A stretch of DNA of 64,000 nucleotides. It comes from JACVRW01 sp034664125 (GTDB taxonomy: Bacteria > Actinomycetota > Thermoleophilia > Solirubrobacterales > Thermoleophilaceae). The position numbers and the translations under genes were made by a program. The notes beneath the pieces were generated by a model. The model saw only the letters and a list, made by a program, of their open reading frames with translations, did no database searches and was not told the origin of the DNA. This document shows positions 15,779 through 25,084 of the stretch, one piece after another. Positions within the stretch are counted from its first letter, which is position 1. The number at the start of each line of letters is the position of its first letter. Location: positions 147,508-211,507 of the forward strand of contig JAXDIG010000046.1 of NCBI GenBank assembly GCA_034664125.1. The letters run 5' to 3'.

Positions 15779-16725
15779 CGCGCCGGGTCCAGCAGCAGCT
15801 TGCCGCTCGTGCGTCGCCCGTGCATGTCCTCGTGGGCCCGGCGCACTTCGGAGAGCGGGTACGTCTCCCCGATCTGAGGCTTCAGGTCGCCCCGGGCCGC
15901 CCGGTCGAACAGGTCGGCCAGCGGCTCTTCGATCATGTCCCGCCGCCCGAGGCAGTGCATCAGCCAGAAGCCCACCACAGCCCGGCTCTTGCGCATCAGC
16001 CGGCCGGTTTCGACCGCGTTCTGCTCCTGCCCCGCGATCCCGTAGGTCACGCTCCGGCCAAAGGGCGCAAGCGCCTCGAACGACTGCGAGAACACGTGCC
16101 CACCGGCCATCTCGAGCACGACATCCACCTGCTTGCCGTCATTGGCGGCGAGCAGGGCCGCGGTCAGGTCCTCGTCGCTCGTATCCACGGCGGCATCGGC
16201 GCCGAGCGACAGACACAGGGCACGCTTCTCCTCAGTGCTTGCCGTCGCGATGACCCTGCCGGCGCCGAAGGGCTTTGCCAGCTGGAGCGCGAGCGACCCG
16301 ACCCCACCGGCCCCGGAGATCACGACCACAGACTCGCCGGAAGCCAGCTTCGCCGAGGTGCGAAACAGGTGCCACGCCGTCAGCCCCTGGATCAGCAGGG
16401 CGAGGGCGGCCTCCTCGTCGAGCCCGTCCGGGATCGGGAAGACCGCCGCCTCGTGCGCCACGGCGTACTCGGCGTACCCGCCGCTGCCGATCAGCGCGAT
16501 CACGCGCTGCCCGTCCGGAGTCGTGCCGGCCACCTCGCCACCCAGGATCAGCGGCGTCTCGTACCGCGCCAGGTACGAGTTCTCGCGCTGGTGGGTGTCG
16601 GCGAAGTTCATGCCCGCCCGGGACACCTCGATCAGCACTTCGTTGTCGCCCGGCTCCGGCTTGGGCACGTCCACCACCCGGAGCACCTCCGGACCGCCGA
16701 ACTCGTCGATCTGAACCGCGCGCAT
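15775..16725 (-). CDS. Zinc-independent quinone oxidoreductase / MDR-family dehydrogenase
   Basis: 316 residues. MRAVQIDEFGGPEVLRVVDVP and the NADPH site VVISGAGGVGSLALQLAK are hallmarks of the QOR branch of the medium-chain dehydrogenases. The catalytic zinc ligands of alcohol dehydrogenases are absent, so NADPH:quinone or enone reductase activity is likely. The ATG is eight bases after a TAGGCT -10 on the minus strand. Its stop overlaps the end of the AbiEi-like pseudogene. Confidence 0.85.
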   Translation of the reverse strand: MRAVQIDEFGGPEVLRVVDVPKPEPGDNEVLIEVSRAGMNFADTHQRENSYLARYETPLILGGEVAGTTPDGQRVIALIGSGGYAEYAVAHEAAVFPIPDGLDEEAALALLIQGLTAWHLFRTSAKLASGESVVVISGAGGVGSLALQLAKPFGAGRVIATASTEEKRALCLSLGADAAVDTSDEDLTAALLAANDGKQVDVVLEMAGGHVFSQSFEALAPFGRSVTYGIAGQEQNAVETGRLMRKSRAVVGFWLMHCLGRRDMIEEPLADLFDRAARGDLKPQIGETYPLSEVRRAHEDMHGRRTSGKLLLDPAR

Positions 16726-16733
16726 GGCGCGGC

Positions 16734-16739
16734 AGCCTA
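16734..16739 (-). promoter_or_regulatory. -10 hexamer TAGGCT of the QOR gene (leaderless)
   Basis: On the minus strand TAGGCT is eight bases before the ATG at 16725. Confidence 0.45.
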
Positions 16740-16743
16740 AGGC

Positions 16744-17577
16744 CTAAGCGGCCCTGGCCTTCTCCTCCTCCACCTGGGCGAGCACCCGGTTCGCCAGGTG
16801 CACCGCGGCGTCGATCAGGAAGGTGAGGTTGCCGGCGTCCTCGAGCGGCCGCGGCACGAACACGCATAGCGTGCCCGCCTTCAGCTCGAAGCCCGGCATC
16901 AGCGGGTGGTGCGCCAGCCAGCTGACCAGCGTGGGCGAGAACAGCCGGCGCAGCAGGATCTGGTCCTGGTCGGTGCCGACGCGCAGGTCGTAGCGAGTGG
17001 TGAACTCCGAGCTCTCCAGCTCCACGCTCCGCGCGGGCGTGCGACCGAGCCAATCGGAGTACGGCGCGAACAGCCCGCGCCGGGGGTGGAGGTAGACACC
17101 GCGGAAGAGCGACAGCGACGCGTCGAGGTCGACCGTGCAGATCGTGAAGCGGTGGCGTTCCTTGACGGTGTCGTCGCCGTCCGAGTCGCGGTCGATCCGC
17201 TCCCACACGAACTGGCCCACTCCACCGGACAGCTCGCCCGGGAGGCGCCCGTACATCCAGTGCTCCACCCGGCGGCGACTGCCCGCGCCGAGCAGCGGGG
17301 TGAGCGCGAGCAGCTCCATGCGGTTCGCGTAGGTCAGCCCCACCGCGCTGGCGAAGCTCCAGTAGAAGCGGAGGGCCGCCGCGCGGTTCGCCGCGAACCA
17401 GGCGATCCCGGCCACGCCCAGCACGATGGCCGCCGGGCAGGCCAGCATGATCAGCGCGCTGTGCTTCCAGGCACCGTAGGTGAAGGCGGCGCTCGCTCCC
17501 AGCGCCATCGCGTAGACGGCCGTGCGGCTACCCAGGTACGAGCGGAACAGCTGCCCCTGGCCGCTGTCGGCGTTCAC
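16744..17577 (-). CDS. Membrane protein, DUF3137-like, paired with LemA
   Basis: 277 residues, GTG start at 17577. Two helices near residues 20-62 form a hairpin; the rest is a cytoplasmic domain with segments such as RHRFTICTVDLDASLSLFRGVYLHPRRG and a long charged C-terminus. A two-helix lead followed by this kind of soluble domain next to LemA matches the DUF3137-type partners. Only nine bases separate it from the LemA stop. Function unknown; envelope role inferred from LemA. Confidence 0.65.
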   Translation of the reverse strand: MNADSGQGQLFRSYLGSRTAVYAMALGASAAFTYGAWKHSALIMLACPAAIVLGVAGIAWFAANRAAALRFYWSFASAVGLTYANRMELLALTPLLGAGSRRRVEHWMYGRLPGELSGGVGQFVWERIDRDSDGDDTVKERHRFTICTVDLDASLSLFRGVYLHPRRGLFAPYSDWLGRTPARSVELESSEFTTRYDLRVGTDQDQILLRRLFSPTLVSWLAHHPLMPGFELKAGTLCVFVPRPLEDAGNLTFLIDAAVHLANRVLAQVEEEKARAA

Positions 17578-17586
17578 GCGTCCGCC

Positions 17587-18141
17587 CTAGAAGGCGACCT
17601 GCGGCACGCCGCGCTCGGCCGGCGTCTCGACCTCGAAGAAGTCGCGCGGGCCAAACGCGAGCGTCCCCGCGATCACCAGCGTGGGGAACTGCTGCGTGCG
17701 CGTGTTGTAGTGCTGCACGTTCGAGTTGTAGATGCGGCGCGCGGCCTGGATCTCGTCCTCGATCGCCCCGAGCTCGCCGTGGAGGCGCTGGAAGTTCTCC
17801 GACGCGCGCAGCTCCGGATAGGCCTCGGCCAGCGCATTGATGCCGCCGAGAGCGCTCGTCAGACGCGCCTCGGCCCGCTCGACGGCGGCCGGCTCCGCGG
17901 CCTCCACAGCCGCCAGCCGCGCGACCGTCACGTTCTGGAGCGTCTCCCGCTCGTGGGCCGCGTAGCCCTTCACCGTCTCGACCAGGTTGGGCACCAGGTC
18001 GTGACGGCGCTTGAGCTGCACATCGATCCCGCTCCAGGCCTCGTCGACCTTGTTGCGGGCCTTGACCAGGCCGTTGTAGGCCAGCACGATCCACAGCGCC
18101 GCCAGCGCGAGCAACCCGATCACGATGTAGACGGGGGTCAT
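17587..18141 (-). CDS. LemA family protein
   Basis: 184 residues. One N-terminal membrane helix (about 3-20) is followed by the strongly conserved LemA core: AYNGLVKARNKVDEAWSGID, QLKRRHDLVPNLVETVKGYA and FSRIYNSN-type motif here as RRIYNSNVQHYNTR. LemA proteins are short membrane-anchored helical bundles of unclear function, often cotranscribed with a membrane partner, as here. ATG 18141 chosen because a longer reading upstream runs antisense to the PfkB gene. Confidence 0.9.
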   Translation of the reverse strand: MTPVYIVIGLLALAALWIVLAYNGLVKARNKVDEAWSGIDVQLKRRHDLVPNLVETVKGYAAHERETLQNVTVARLAAVEAAEPAAVERAEARLTSALGGINALAEAYPELRASENFQRLHGELGAIEDEIQAARRIYNSNVQHYNTRTQQFPTLVIAGTLAFGPRDFFEVETPAERGVPQVAF

Positions 18142-18156
18142 AGGGGGCTTATCGGC

Positions 18157-18162
18157 TAGCCT
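18157..18162 (+). promoter_or_regulatory. -10 hexamer TAGCCT of PfkB gene
   Basis: TAGCCT ends ten bases before ATG 18173, in the 31-base gap between divergent lemA and the kinase. Confidence 0.4.
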
Positions 18163-18172
18163 CCGCGACCGC

Positions 18173-19096
18173 ATGAGCGTGGTTGTGGTCGGATCAATCG
18201 CCTTCGACGCGGTTAAGACTCCCTTCGGGGAGCGCGACCGCCTGCTCGGCGGCTCGGCCGTGCATTTCTCGCTGGCGGCGTCGTTCTTCACGGACGTTCG
18301 CGTGGTCGGGCCCGTCGGCGACGACTTCGGCGAATCGGAGTACGCGGTGCTCCACGCGCGCGGCGTCAACACCGACGACATCGAGCACGTGAAGGGCGGC
18401 AAGACCTTCTTCTGGGCCGGCGAGTACGAGTGGAACGTGAACGTGCGCCACACGCTCGACACGCAGTTGAACGTGTTCGGGGACTTCCAGCCCAAGCTCT
18501 CGGAGGCCGCCAAGCAGGCCGAGGTCCTGTTCCTCGCCAACATCCAGCCAGACCTGCAGCGCGAGGTGCGCGAGCAGAGCACGGGCGCGAAGCTGGCCGG
18601 GCTCGACTCGATGAACTTCTGGATCGAGACGACTCGCGAATCGCTGCTGCGCACGATCGCCACCGTCGACCTGATCCTCATGAACGACGACGAGGTGCGG
18701 ATGCTGACCGAGGAGCCCACGCTCCTGCGGGCGGCGCGCAAGATCATGGAGCTCGGCCCGCGCGTGGTCGTGGTGAAGCAGGGCGAGTACGGCGCCTCGC
18801 TGTTCACCGAGGACGGCTTCTTCTCGCTGCCCGCCTACCCCCTCGAAGCCGTCATCGACCCCACCGGCGCGGGCGACGCCTTCGCCGGCGGCTTCTTCGG
18901 CTACATCGACGCCCAGGGCGGCGCCACCGACGACGCCACCCTGCGCCGGGCCATGACCTACGGCTCGGCGGTCGCCTCGTACTGGGTCGAGGAGTTCGGC
19001 TGCGAGCGAGCGCAGCAGCTCACCCGCGAGGACATCGAGGAGCGCTACGAGGCGTTCCGGACGATGACATCGGTCGAGGGAGTGCCCGCCGTCTAA
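18173..19096 (+). CDS. PfkB-family carbohydrate kinase
   Basis: 307 residues. PfkB signature 1 is weak (GGSAVHFSLAASFF near residue 25), signature 2 is intact (DPTGAGDAFAGGFFGY near residue 235) with the catalytic Asp. VLFLANIQPDLQ and NDDEVRMLTEE are other family blocks. Sugar, adenosine or other nucleoside are possible substrates; sequence alone does not decide. A TAGCCT -10 is upstream. The gene seems monocistronic, followed by a small membrane-protein gene with its own -10. Confidence 0.85.
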   Translation: MSVVVVGSIAFDAVKTPFGERDRLLGGSAVHFSLAASFFTDVRVVGPVGDDFGESEYAVLHARGVNTDDIEHVKGGKTFFWAGEYEWNVNVRHTLDTQLNVFGDFQPKLSEAAKQAEVLFLANIQPDLQREVREQSTGAKLAGLDSMNFWIETTRESLLRTIATVDLILMNDDEVRMLTEEPTLLRAARKIMELGPRVVVVKQGEYGASLFTEDGFFSLPAYPLEAVIDPTGAGDAFAGGFFGYIDAQGGATDDATLRRAMTYGSAVASYWVEEFGCERAQQLTREDIEERYEAFRTMTSVEGVPAV

Positions 19097-19135
19097 GGAC
19101 CGGGGGGCTTCGGTTCCGGGTACCATCCCGGCAGG

Positions 19136-19411
19136 ATGCATGGGTTCTGGGCCATCTTCTGGCTGGCAGTCATCCTCAAGATCCCGATCGTCGCGCTGCT
19201 TGGGATCGTTTGGTGGGCCGTGCGACAGCCGCCGGTGCCCGAGGCGGACCACGATGACGGCAACGGTGGATCGCGGCGCGACCCGCACCCGCGCAGCCGC
19301 CCGCCGCAGCCGCCGCGCCGCGGCCCGCACGCCGACCCGGCGCCGCCATCGCCCGACCGCATGCGTGTGATGCGACGCGGCCCGCACGTGCCGAGCCCGC
19401 CCGACCGCTAG
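19136..19411 (+). CDS. Small membrane protein, 91 aa
   Basis: One membrane helix (about residues 3-27, rich in Trp, Ile, Leu) followed by a highly polar Pro/Arg/His/Asp tail of about 60 residues. TACCAT nine bases before the ATG looks like its own -10 (leaderless). The stop overlaps the end of a convergent small gene by four bases. No recognised family. Confidence 0.55.
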   Translation: MHGFWAIFWLAVILKIPIVALLGIVWWAVRQPPVPEADHDDGNGGSRRDPHPRSRPPQPPRRGPHADPAPPSPDRMRVMRRGPHVPSPPDR

Positions 19412-19611
19412 TCGAGGGCGGGCCGCTCGCCGGAGCTCGCGCGGCGCCGGTGCGCGTCGTAGGTCGCGCAGCCGCGGTGGACGACCGCTCCTCCGCGCAG
19501 CCTCATCGACTCGTCGTCGGGGGAGACGCCCCTGCCGCACACGAGGCAAACCGGGCGACCGCCGCGGGGGGAGGACATTGCGGTGCGGATGCTTTCGATG
19601 AGTGGCGTCAT
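19408..19611 (-). CDS. Small protein with zinc-ribbon-like cysteines, 67 aa
   Basis: 67 residues from ATG 19611. C-L-V-C-G-R-G-V and later V-V-H-R-G-C give a C-x2-C...H-x2-C pattern that may hold one zinc ion. A shorter start at residue 12 (MSSPRGG) is possible. The upstream minus-strand sequence TTAGGACAC sits directly before the ATG. Function unknown. Confidence 0.5.
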   Translation of the reverse strand: MTPLIESIRTAMSSPRGGRPVCLVCGRGVSPDDESMRLRGGAVVHRGCATYDAHRRRASSGERPALD

Positions 19612-19683
19612 GTGTCCTAACCGAGGTTGTCGGCCACGGCGGGCCGCACTGTGACTAGTCGGTGAAGGGACGGACGCATTCGC

Positions 19684-19689
19684 TAGGGT
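19684..19689 (+). promoter_or_regulatory. -10 hexamer TAGGGT (leaderless start decision)
   Basis: TAGGGT is followed by seven bases and GTG at 19697. This favours that GTG over the in-frame GTG at 19688, which would overlap the hexamer. Confidence 0.45.
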
Positions 19690-19696
19690 GGCCGCC

Positions 19697-19924
19697 GTGA
19701 ACGCCTTCCACGTGTTTGGGGTGCTGTTCGCCGCCTGGGCCGTGATCTTGTCCTTCGTGGGCATCACCCGCGAGGAGTTTCCCGCCTCGGCCGGAGCCCA
19801 GCGGGCGGTTGCGGTGGTGTCCCTGCTCTTGGCGGTCGCCACGATCGGGTCCGCGATTTACACGTCCGCCACCGAGGAGCACGAGCCCGGCGGCGAGAAG
19901 CACGCGGTCCTACCGGGGATCTGA
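19697..19924 (+). CDS. Small two-helix membrane protein
   Basis: 75 residues from GTG 19697 (VNAFHVFGVLFAAW). Two hydrophobic helices (about 5-22 and 38-57) and a short acidic/His-rich tail. Start chosen because a TAGGGT -10 ends seven bases upstream. The PRC-like gene follows after five bases, so the two are cotranscribed. Family not recognised, though small proteins of this pattern are common in actinobacteria. Confidence 0.55.
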   Translation: MNAFHVFGVLFAAWAVILSFVGITREEFPASAGAQRAVAVVSLLLAVATIGSAIYTSATEEHEPGGEKHAVLPGI

Positions 19925-19929
19925 GCCCC

Positions 19930-20253
19930 GTGACCCCGATCGACGACGGCCACGCTGTGCACTACTCCGCCGTCGAGCGCGGTATCCCCGTGTACGGATC
20001 GGACGAGCAGGTGGTCGGGAAGGTCGTCGAGGTGCTGGACAACTTCCCCGAGCACATCATGGACGGCGTCGTGTTCGAGACGCCCGACGGCGTGCGCCGC
20101 TTCGTGGATGCTCCCGAGGTGGCACGCACCGCGGAGCGGGCGGTCACGCTCACCATCCCCGCCGCCGAGGCGGCGCAGCTGGCGCCCCCGCCGGCCGGCC
20201 CCAAGGTCGGCGGCGGAACGCTGAAGCGGCTGTTCGGCCGGCGCCCCCGCTAG
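19930..20253 (+). CDS. PRC-barrel/DUF2171-like protein
   Basis: 107 residues, GTG start. IPVYGSDEQVVGKVVEVLDN and GVVFETPDGVRRFVDAPEV form the two beta motifs of a PRC-barrel-like fold, found in ribosome-maturation and stress proteins; the C-terminus is basic (LKRLFGRRPR). It lies directly after a small membrane protein and before citrate synthase. Role unknown. Confidence 0.6.
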   Translation: MTPIDDGHAVHYSAVERGIPVYGSDEQVVGKVVEVLDNFPEHIMDGVVFETPDGVRRFVDAPEVARTAERAVTLTIPAAEAAQLAPPPAGPKVGGGTLKRLFGRRPR

Positions 20254-20352
20254 CGCCAAGCTGCCGCTGAGGCCTTCCCGCGCACCCCAAAATGCTGCGT
20301 CAGGCACAATCCGGGGAAAGGAGAACAGGCGAGCCACTTCCAAGGGGAGACC

Positions 20353-21737
<1,385 letters not shown>

Positions 21738-21741
<4 letters not shown>

Positions 21742-22523
21742 ATGCGGAACACGGGCACGAGGCGTTTCTCGTGCTCCGCGTCGATCTGCGCCACCACCTC
21801 GATGTGCTCCTCGATGCCGGAGCCGCGCAGCTTGGTGGCCAGCAGCTCGTCGACCTGGAACAGGCCGGCCGAGTTGTTCATCTCGATCTCGATCCGCACG
21901 GCGCGCTCCTCGCCGGGCTCGATGGTGACCGCGTCGATTGCGGCGGCGGACAGGGAGTGGATGTTGGGCCGGCGCGTCTCGAACGGGACGCGCGAACGGC
22001 CGCTGGCCATGTCGAGCGCGTCGGACACGCGCACGATGCCCGACTCGACCGTGATCGGGTCGCCGCGGCGGCGGTGGCCGATCACCGCGTGCAGCGCTTC
22101 GGAAATGACGACGGTCAGCTCGGGTTCCTCGTAGATGCCCTCGAGTAGCTGGGGCAGCCGGTCCGCGGCCAGGAAGAGGGAGTACTGCTCGTGGTCGGTG
22201 CGGTGGATCGACATGCCGGTGTCGTGGAACAGGCAGGCGGCCGTGATGACCACCTCGGCGTCGTGCGGCTCCATGTCGTGCTCGCTGACCATCGCCGGCT
22301 GCACCCCGGCCCGGTTGAGCAGCCGGAACAGGCGCAGCGCGATGTTCGCGACGATCTGGATGTGGACCCAGGAGTGGTCGGACATGTCGCGTCGGTTGGC
22401 GTTGACCTGCTGCATGTACCACCAGGCGTGCAGCCGCCGGTCGCGGTTCGCGGCGTCGAGCAGGGCCTCTAGGCGCCGGTTGCCGCGGGTGGGCGCGCGG
22501 ATCTCTAGTTCGGGAATTTCCAC
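21738..22523 (-). CDS. HD-domain phosphohydrolase
   Basis: 261 residues. Metal-site residues of the HD superfamily appear in order: DHSWVHIQIVANIA (His), CLFHDTGM (HD pair), VIGHRRR and RVSDALDMASGR (Asp). The C-terminal 80 residues form a separate beta-rich part. HD hydrolases act on nucleotides or cyclic dinucleotides; the target is unknown. The GTG start is nine bases after TAGGGT on the minus strand, which overlaps the divergent moaA -10. Confidence 0.82.
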
Positions 22524-22531
22524 GACGCCAG

Positions 22532-22538
22532 TACCCTA
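22532..22538. promoter_or_regulatory. TACCCTA serving as -10 on both strands (moaA and HD gene)
   Basis: TACCCT (22532-22537, plus) ends seven bases before the moaA ATG; its reverse neighbour TAGGGT (22538-22533, minus) ends nine bases before the HD-gene GTG. Seven bases thus hold two opposite -10 elements. Confidence 0.5.
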
Positions 22539-22544
22539 CGTCTC

Positions 22545-23540
22545 ATGAGGCGCGAGCCACTCGTGGACGGCCATGGCCGTCACATCTCCGACCTGAGGGT
22601 GTCGGTCACCGATCGCTGCAACTTCCGGTGCCAGTACTGCATGCCGGCGGACGGCCTGCCCTGGCTCGAGCGCGCCGAGGTGCTCACGTTCGAGGAGATC
22701 CATCGCCTGGTGTCGGTGATGGCCCCGATGGGGGTCAGCGACCTGCGCCTGACCGGCGGCGAGCCGCTCGTGCGCCGCGACTTCCCGCGGCTCGTGGAGA
22801 TGCTGGCCGCGGTACCCGGCATCGAGGACCTCTCGCTCACCACCAACGCCTACCTGCTGGAGCGCGACGCCGACGCCCTCGTCGAGGCCGGCATCACGCG
22901 CGTGAACGTCTCGATCGACTCGCTCCAGAAGGACCGCTTCTTCCAGATCACCCGGCGCGACTCCCTCCCCCAGGTCCTGCGCGGCCTGGAGGCGATCGCC
23001 CGCCACGAGCGCGTCTGGCCGATCAAGGTCAACGCCGTGGCGCTGCGCGACTTCACCGAGGAGGAGGCCATCCCGTTCGCGGAGTTCGCCCGCTCCACGA
23101 ACTTCCAAGTGCGCTTCATCGAGTTCATGCCGCTCGACGGCGACCACGCCTGGAGCCGCGACCAGGTGCTCGCCGGCGAGGAGCTGAGGGCGATCATCCA
23201 CAGCGTGTACCCGCTCGAGGAGGCGCCGCGCGAGCCGCACGCCACCGCCCGCGTGTTCCGCTTCGCCGACGGCCAGGGCGAGATCGGGTTCATCAACCCC
23301 GTCTCGGAGCCCTTCTGTGCCGACTGCAACCGGATCCGGCTGACCGCCGACGGCAAGTTGCGCACCTGCCTCTTCTCCATGCACGAAACCGACCTGCGCG
23401 AGCCGCTGCGGGCCGGTGCCTCCAACGCCGAGCTGGAATCCGTGATCCGCGACGCCGTCTGGCGCAAGGAGCTGAAGCACCGGGTCGGCGAGCCCGGCTT
23501 CCGGCAGCCGCCGCGGACGATGTCCGCGATTGGTGGCTAG
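22545..23540 (+). CDS. moaA: GTP 3',8-cyclase, radical SAM (molybdenum cofactor synthesis)
   Basis: 331 residues. It converts GTP to 3',8-cyclo-GTP, the first step of molybdopterin synthesis. The radical-SAM cluster is CNFRCQYC near residue 25; the second cluster cysteines are in FCADCNRIRL and RTCLFS near 255-285; the essential C-terminal Gly-Gly is present (AIGG). DLRLTGGEPL is the SAM-binding GGE motif. MoaC and other cofactor genes are not in the window. ATG 22545 follows TACCCT by seven bases. Confidence 0.95.
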   Translation: MRREPLVDGHGRHISDLRVSVTDRCNFRCQYCMPADGLPWLERAEVLTFEEIHRLVSVMAPMGVSDLRLTGGEPLVRRDFPRLVEMLAAVPGIEDLSLTTNAYLLERDADALVEAGITRVNVSIDSLQKDRFFQITRRDSLPQVLRGLEAIARHERVWPIKVNAVALRDFTEEEAIPFAEFARSTNFQVRFIEFMPLDGDHAWSRDQVLAGEELRAIIHSVYPLEEAPREPHATARVFRFADGQGEIGFINPVSEPFCADCNRIRLTADGKLRTCLFSMHETDLREPLRAGASNAELESVIRDAVWRKELKHRVGEPGFRQPPRTMSAIGG

Positions 23541-23871
23541 TTACAGGGTTACCGTCCGCACCGGGGCGAAGGTGCGCAAGCAACGGCACGAGCAGCTCGA
23601 CGAGGCGCTCGCGGCGATCGAGCGGGTCGGGCGGGAGCTGGCCGACGGCGCCTCCGAGCGACCGGTCGGGGGCACGCTGATGCGGCGGCTGGAGCCGGTG
23701 CAGCGGGTGGTGGGACGGATCGAGCTGGCCGGGCCGGGGCGCATGCGCGGAGGCGTGGACGTGCGCGGCGACGGCTCGAGCGAGGCGTACACCGGAAGGC
23801 TGAGGCGAGCGCTCGTCGAGCAGCGGCGCGGCGAGTCCGCCTACGACGCGCTGCGCAGGGCGCTGTCGTGA
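23533..23871 (+). CDS. Small hypothetical protein, ~112 aa
   Basis: 112 residues from GTG 23533, which overlaps the moaA stop; a TTG three bases earlier is also possible. The protein is Arg/Glu-rich and helical, with a run of basic residues near KVRKQRHEQ. Its TGA overlaps the next GTG. Cotranscribed with moaA, but no family or role is recognised. Confidence 0.6.
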   Translation: MASYRVTVRTGAKVRKQRHEQLDEALAAIERVGRELADGASERPVGGTLMRRLEPVQRVVGRIELAGPGRMRGGVDVRGDGSSEAYTGRLRRALVEQRRGESAYDALRRALS

Positions 23872-24155
23872 AGGTCTGGCGCGTGCCGCTGCCTCGGGGC
23901 GCCGAGCCGCCCTACCGCGTCTTCCTCAACGGCGTGCCGCAGGAGCAGGGGCGCGACTACCAAGTGGTGGGCTCCGAGCTGCACTTCTCCAAGCCGCTGG
24001 AGAAGGAGCGCCTCGGCGTGGGGCGCTGGACGGCGATGTTCCTCGGGCTGTTCGGGTCCTACGGCAAGAACGACTCGGTGGACGTGCAGTACCGCCTGGC
24101 AGGACGCGACGTGTCGGCCACGGGGCTGGGGATAATCTCGCCCGACCAACCTTGA
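23868..24155 (+). CDS. Small hypothetical protein, 95 aa
   Basis: 95 residues, GTG start overlapping the previous TGA (GTGA). Mainly beta-type sequence (YRVFLNGVPQEQGRDYQVVG) with one short hydrophobic stretch (TAMFLGLFG). Its stop codon lies inside the palindrome that covers the metF promoter. Family not recognised. Confidence 0.55.
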   Translation: MKVWRVPLPRGAEPPYRVFLNGVPQEQGRDYQVVGSELHFSKPLEKERLGVGRWTAMFLGLFGSYGKNDSVDVQYRLAGRDVSATGLGIISPDQP

Positions 24156-24180
24156 CACACTCGTGTCAAGGTTCTACCCT
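24148..24180 (+). promoter_or_regulatory. metF promoter with perfect 11-base palindrome over the -35
   Basis: AACCTTGACAC (24148-24158) and GTGTCAAGGTT (24163-24173) are perfect inverted arms around ACTC. The left arm holds TTGACA (24152-24157); 17 bases later is TACCCT (24175-24180), seven bases before ATG 24188. This is a textbook promoter with the -35 inside an operator-like palindrome. It could also fold as a terminator for the gene upstream. Confidence 0.75.
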
Positions 24181-24187
24181 GCCCGGC

Positions 24188-25084
24188 ATGCGCATAGCGG
24201 AGATCCTGGAGCACAGGCGGCCCGTCTTCTCGTTCGAGTTCTTCCCACCCAAGACGGACGAGGGGCAGCGCACGCTCGGGTTGACGCTCGGCCAGCTCCA
24301 GGACGACCGGCCCGACTTCGTCTCGATGACGTACGGCGCCGGCGGTACGACGCGCAACGCCACCGTGGAGCTGACCAGGTGGATCAAGCAGGACCTCGGC
24401 ATCGAGGCGATGGCGCACCTCTCCTGCGTCGGCGAGCCGAGCGAGCGGCTGGTGGAGATCCTCGGGCAGGTCGAGGCCGCCGGGGTCGAGAACGTGCTCG
24501 CCCTGCGCGGCGATCCGCCCCGCGGCGAGACGGAGTGGGCGCCACACCCGGGCGGCCTGAGCTACTCGGTGGAGCTGATCCGGCTGATCGCGGAGCGCTT
24601 CGACTTCTGCATCGGCGCCGCGTGCTTCCCGGAGATCCACCCCGACGCGCCCGATCGTGAGAGCGACCTGCGCTACGCCCGCGAGAAGCAGGAGGCCGGC
24701 GCGGCGTTCCTGATCACGCAGCTCTTCTTCGACAACGAGTTCTACTTCGACTTCGTCGACCAGGCGCGCGCGGCCGGCGTCACGGTGCCGATCGTGCCGG
24801 GGATCATGCCGATCACCAACTACGGGCAGATCAAGCGCTTCACCGAGATGTGCGGAGCCTCGATACCGGAGGAGCTCGAGCGCGAGCTCGACGGGCGCGC
24901 CGACGACCCGGAAGCGGTTGCGGAGCTCGGAGTCGCCTACGCGACCCTCCAGTGCTCCGATCTCCTGGCGCGGGGCGCGCCCGGCATCCATTTCTACACC
25001 CTCAACCGCTCCCCCTCAACCCGCTCGATCCTCGCCGCGCTGCGCGCCGCCCACCCCTGGACGCGCGCCGGCGCGACGGTCTAA
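24188..25084 (+). CDS. metF: Methylenetetrahydrofolate reductase
   Basis: 298 residues. It reduces 5,10-methylene-THF to 5-methyl-THF with FAD for methionine synthesis. FSFEFFPPKT at the start carries the catalytic Glu; VSMTYGAGG, LALRGDPPRGE and FLITQLFFDNEFYFDFVD are conserved FAD/folate segments. ATG 24188 chosen because it follows the TTGACA-17-TACCCT promoter by seven bases; an upstream in-frame TTG lies in the -35. The end overlaps the convergent MBL gene by four bases. Confidence 0.93.
   Translation: MRIAEILEHRRPVFSFEFFPPKTDEGQRTLGLTLGQLQDDRPDFVSMTYGAGGTTRNATVELTRWIKQDLGIEAMAHLSCVGEPSERLVEILGQVEAAGVENVLALRGDPPRGETEWAPHPGGLSYSVELIRLIAERFDFCIGAACFPEIHPDAPDRESDLRYAREKQEAGAAFLITQLFFDNEFYFDFVDQARAAGVTVPIVPGIMPITNYGQIKRFTEMCGASIPEELERELDGRADDPEAVAELGVAYATLQCSDLLARGAPGIHFYTLNRSPSTRSILAALRAAHPWTRAGATV

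Noticed and set aside
22440..22545. Molybdenum-cofactor riboswitch upstream of moaA
   Set aside because: The moaA -10 is seven bases from the ATG and the space upstream is the divergent gene, so there is no room for a leader riboswitch.
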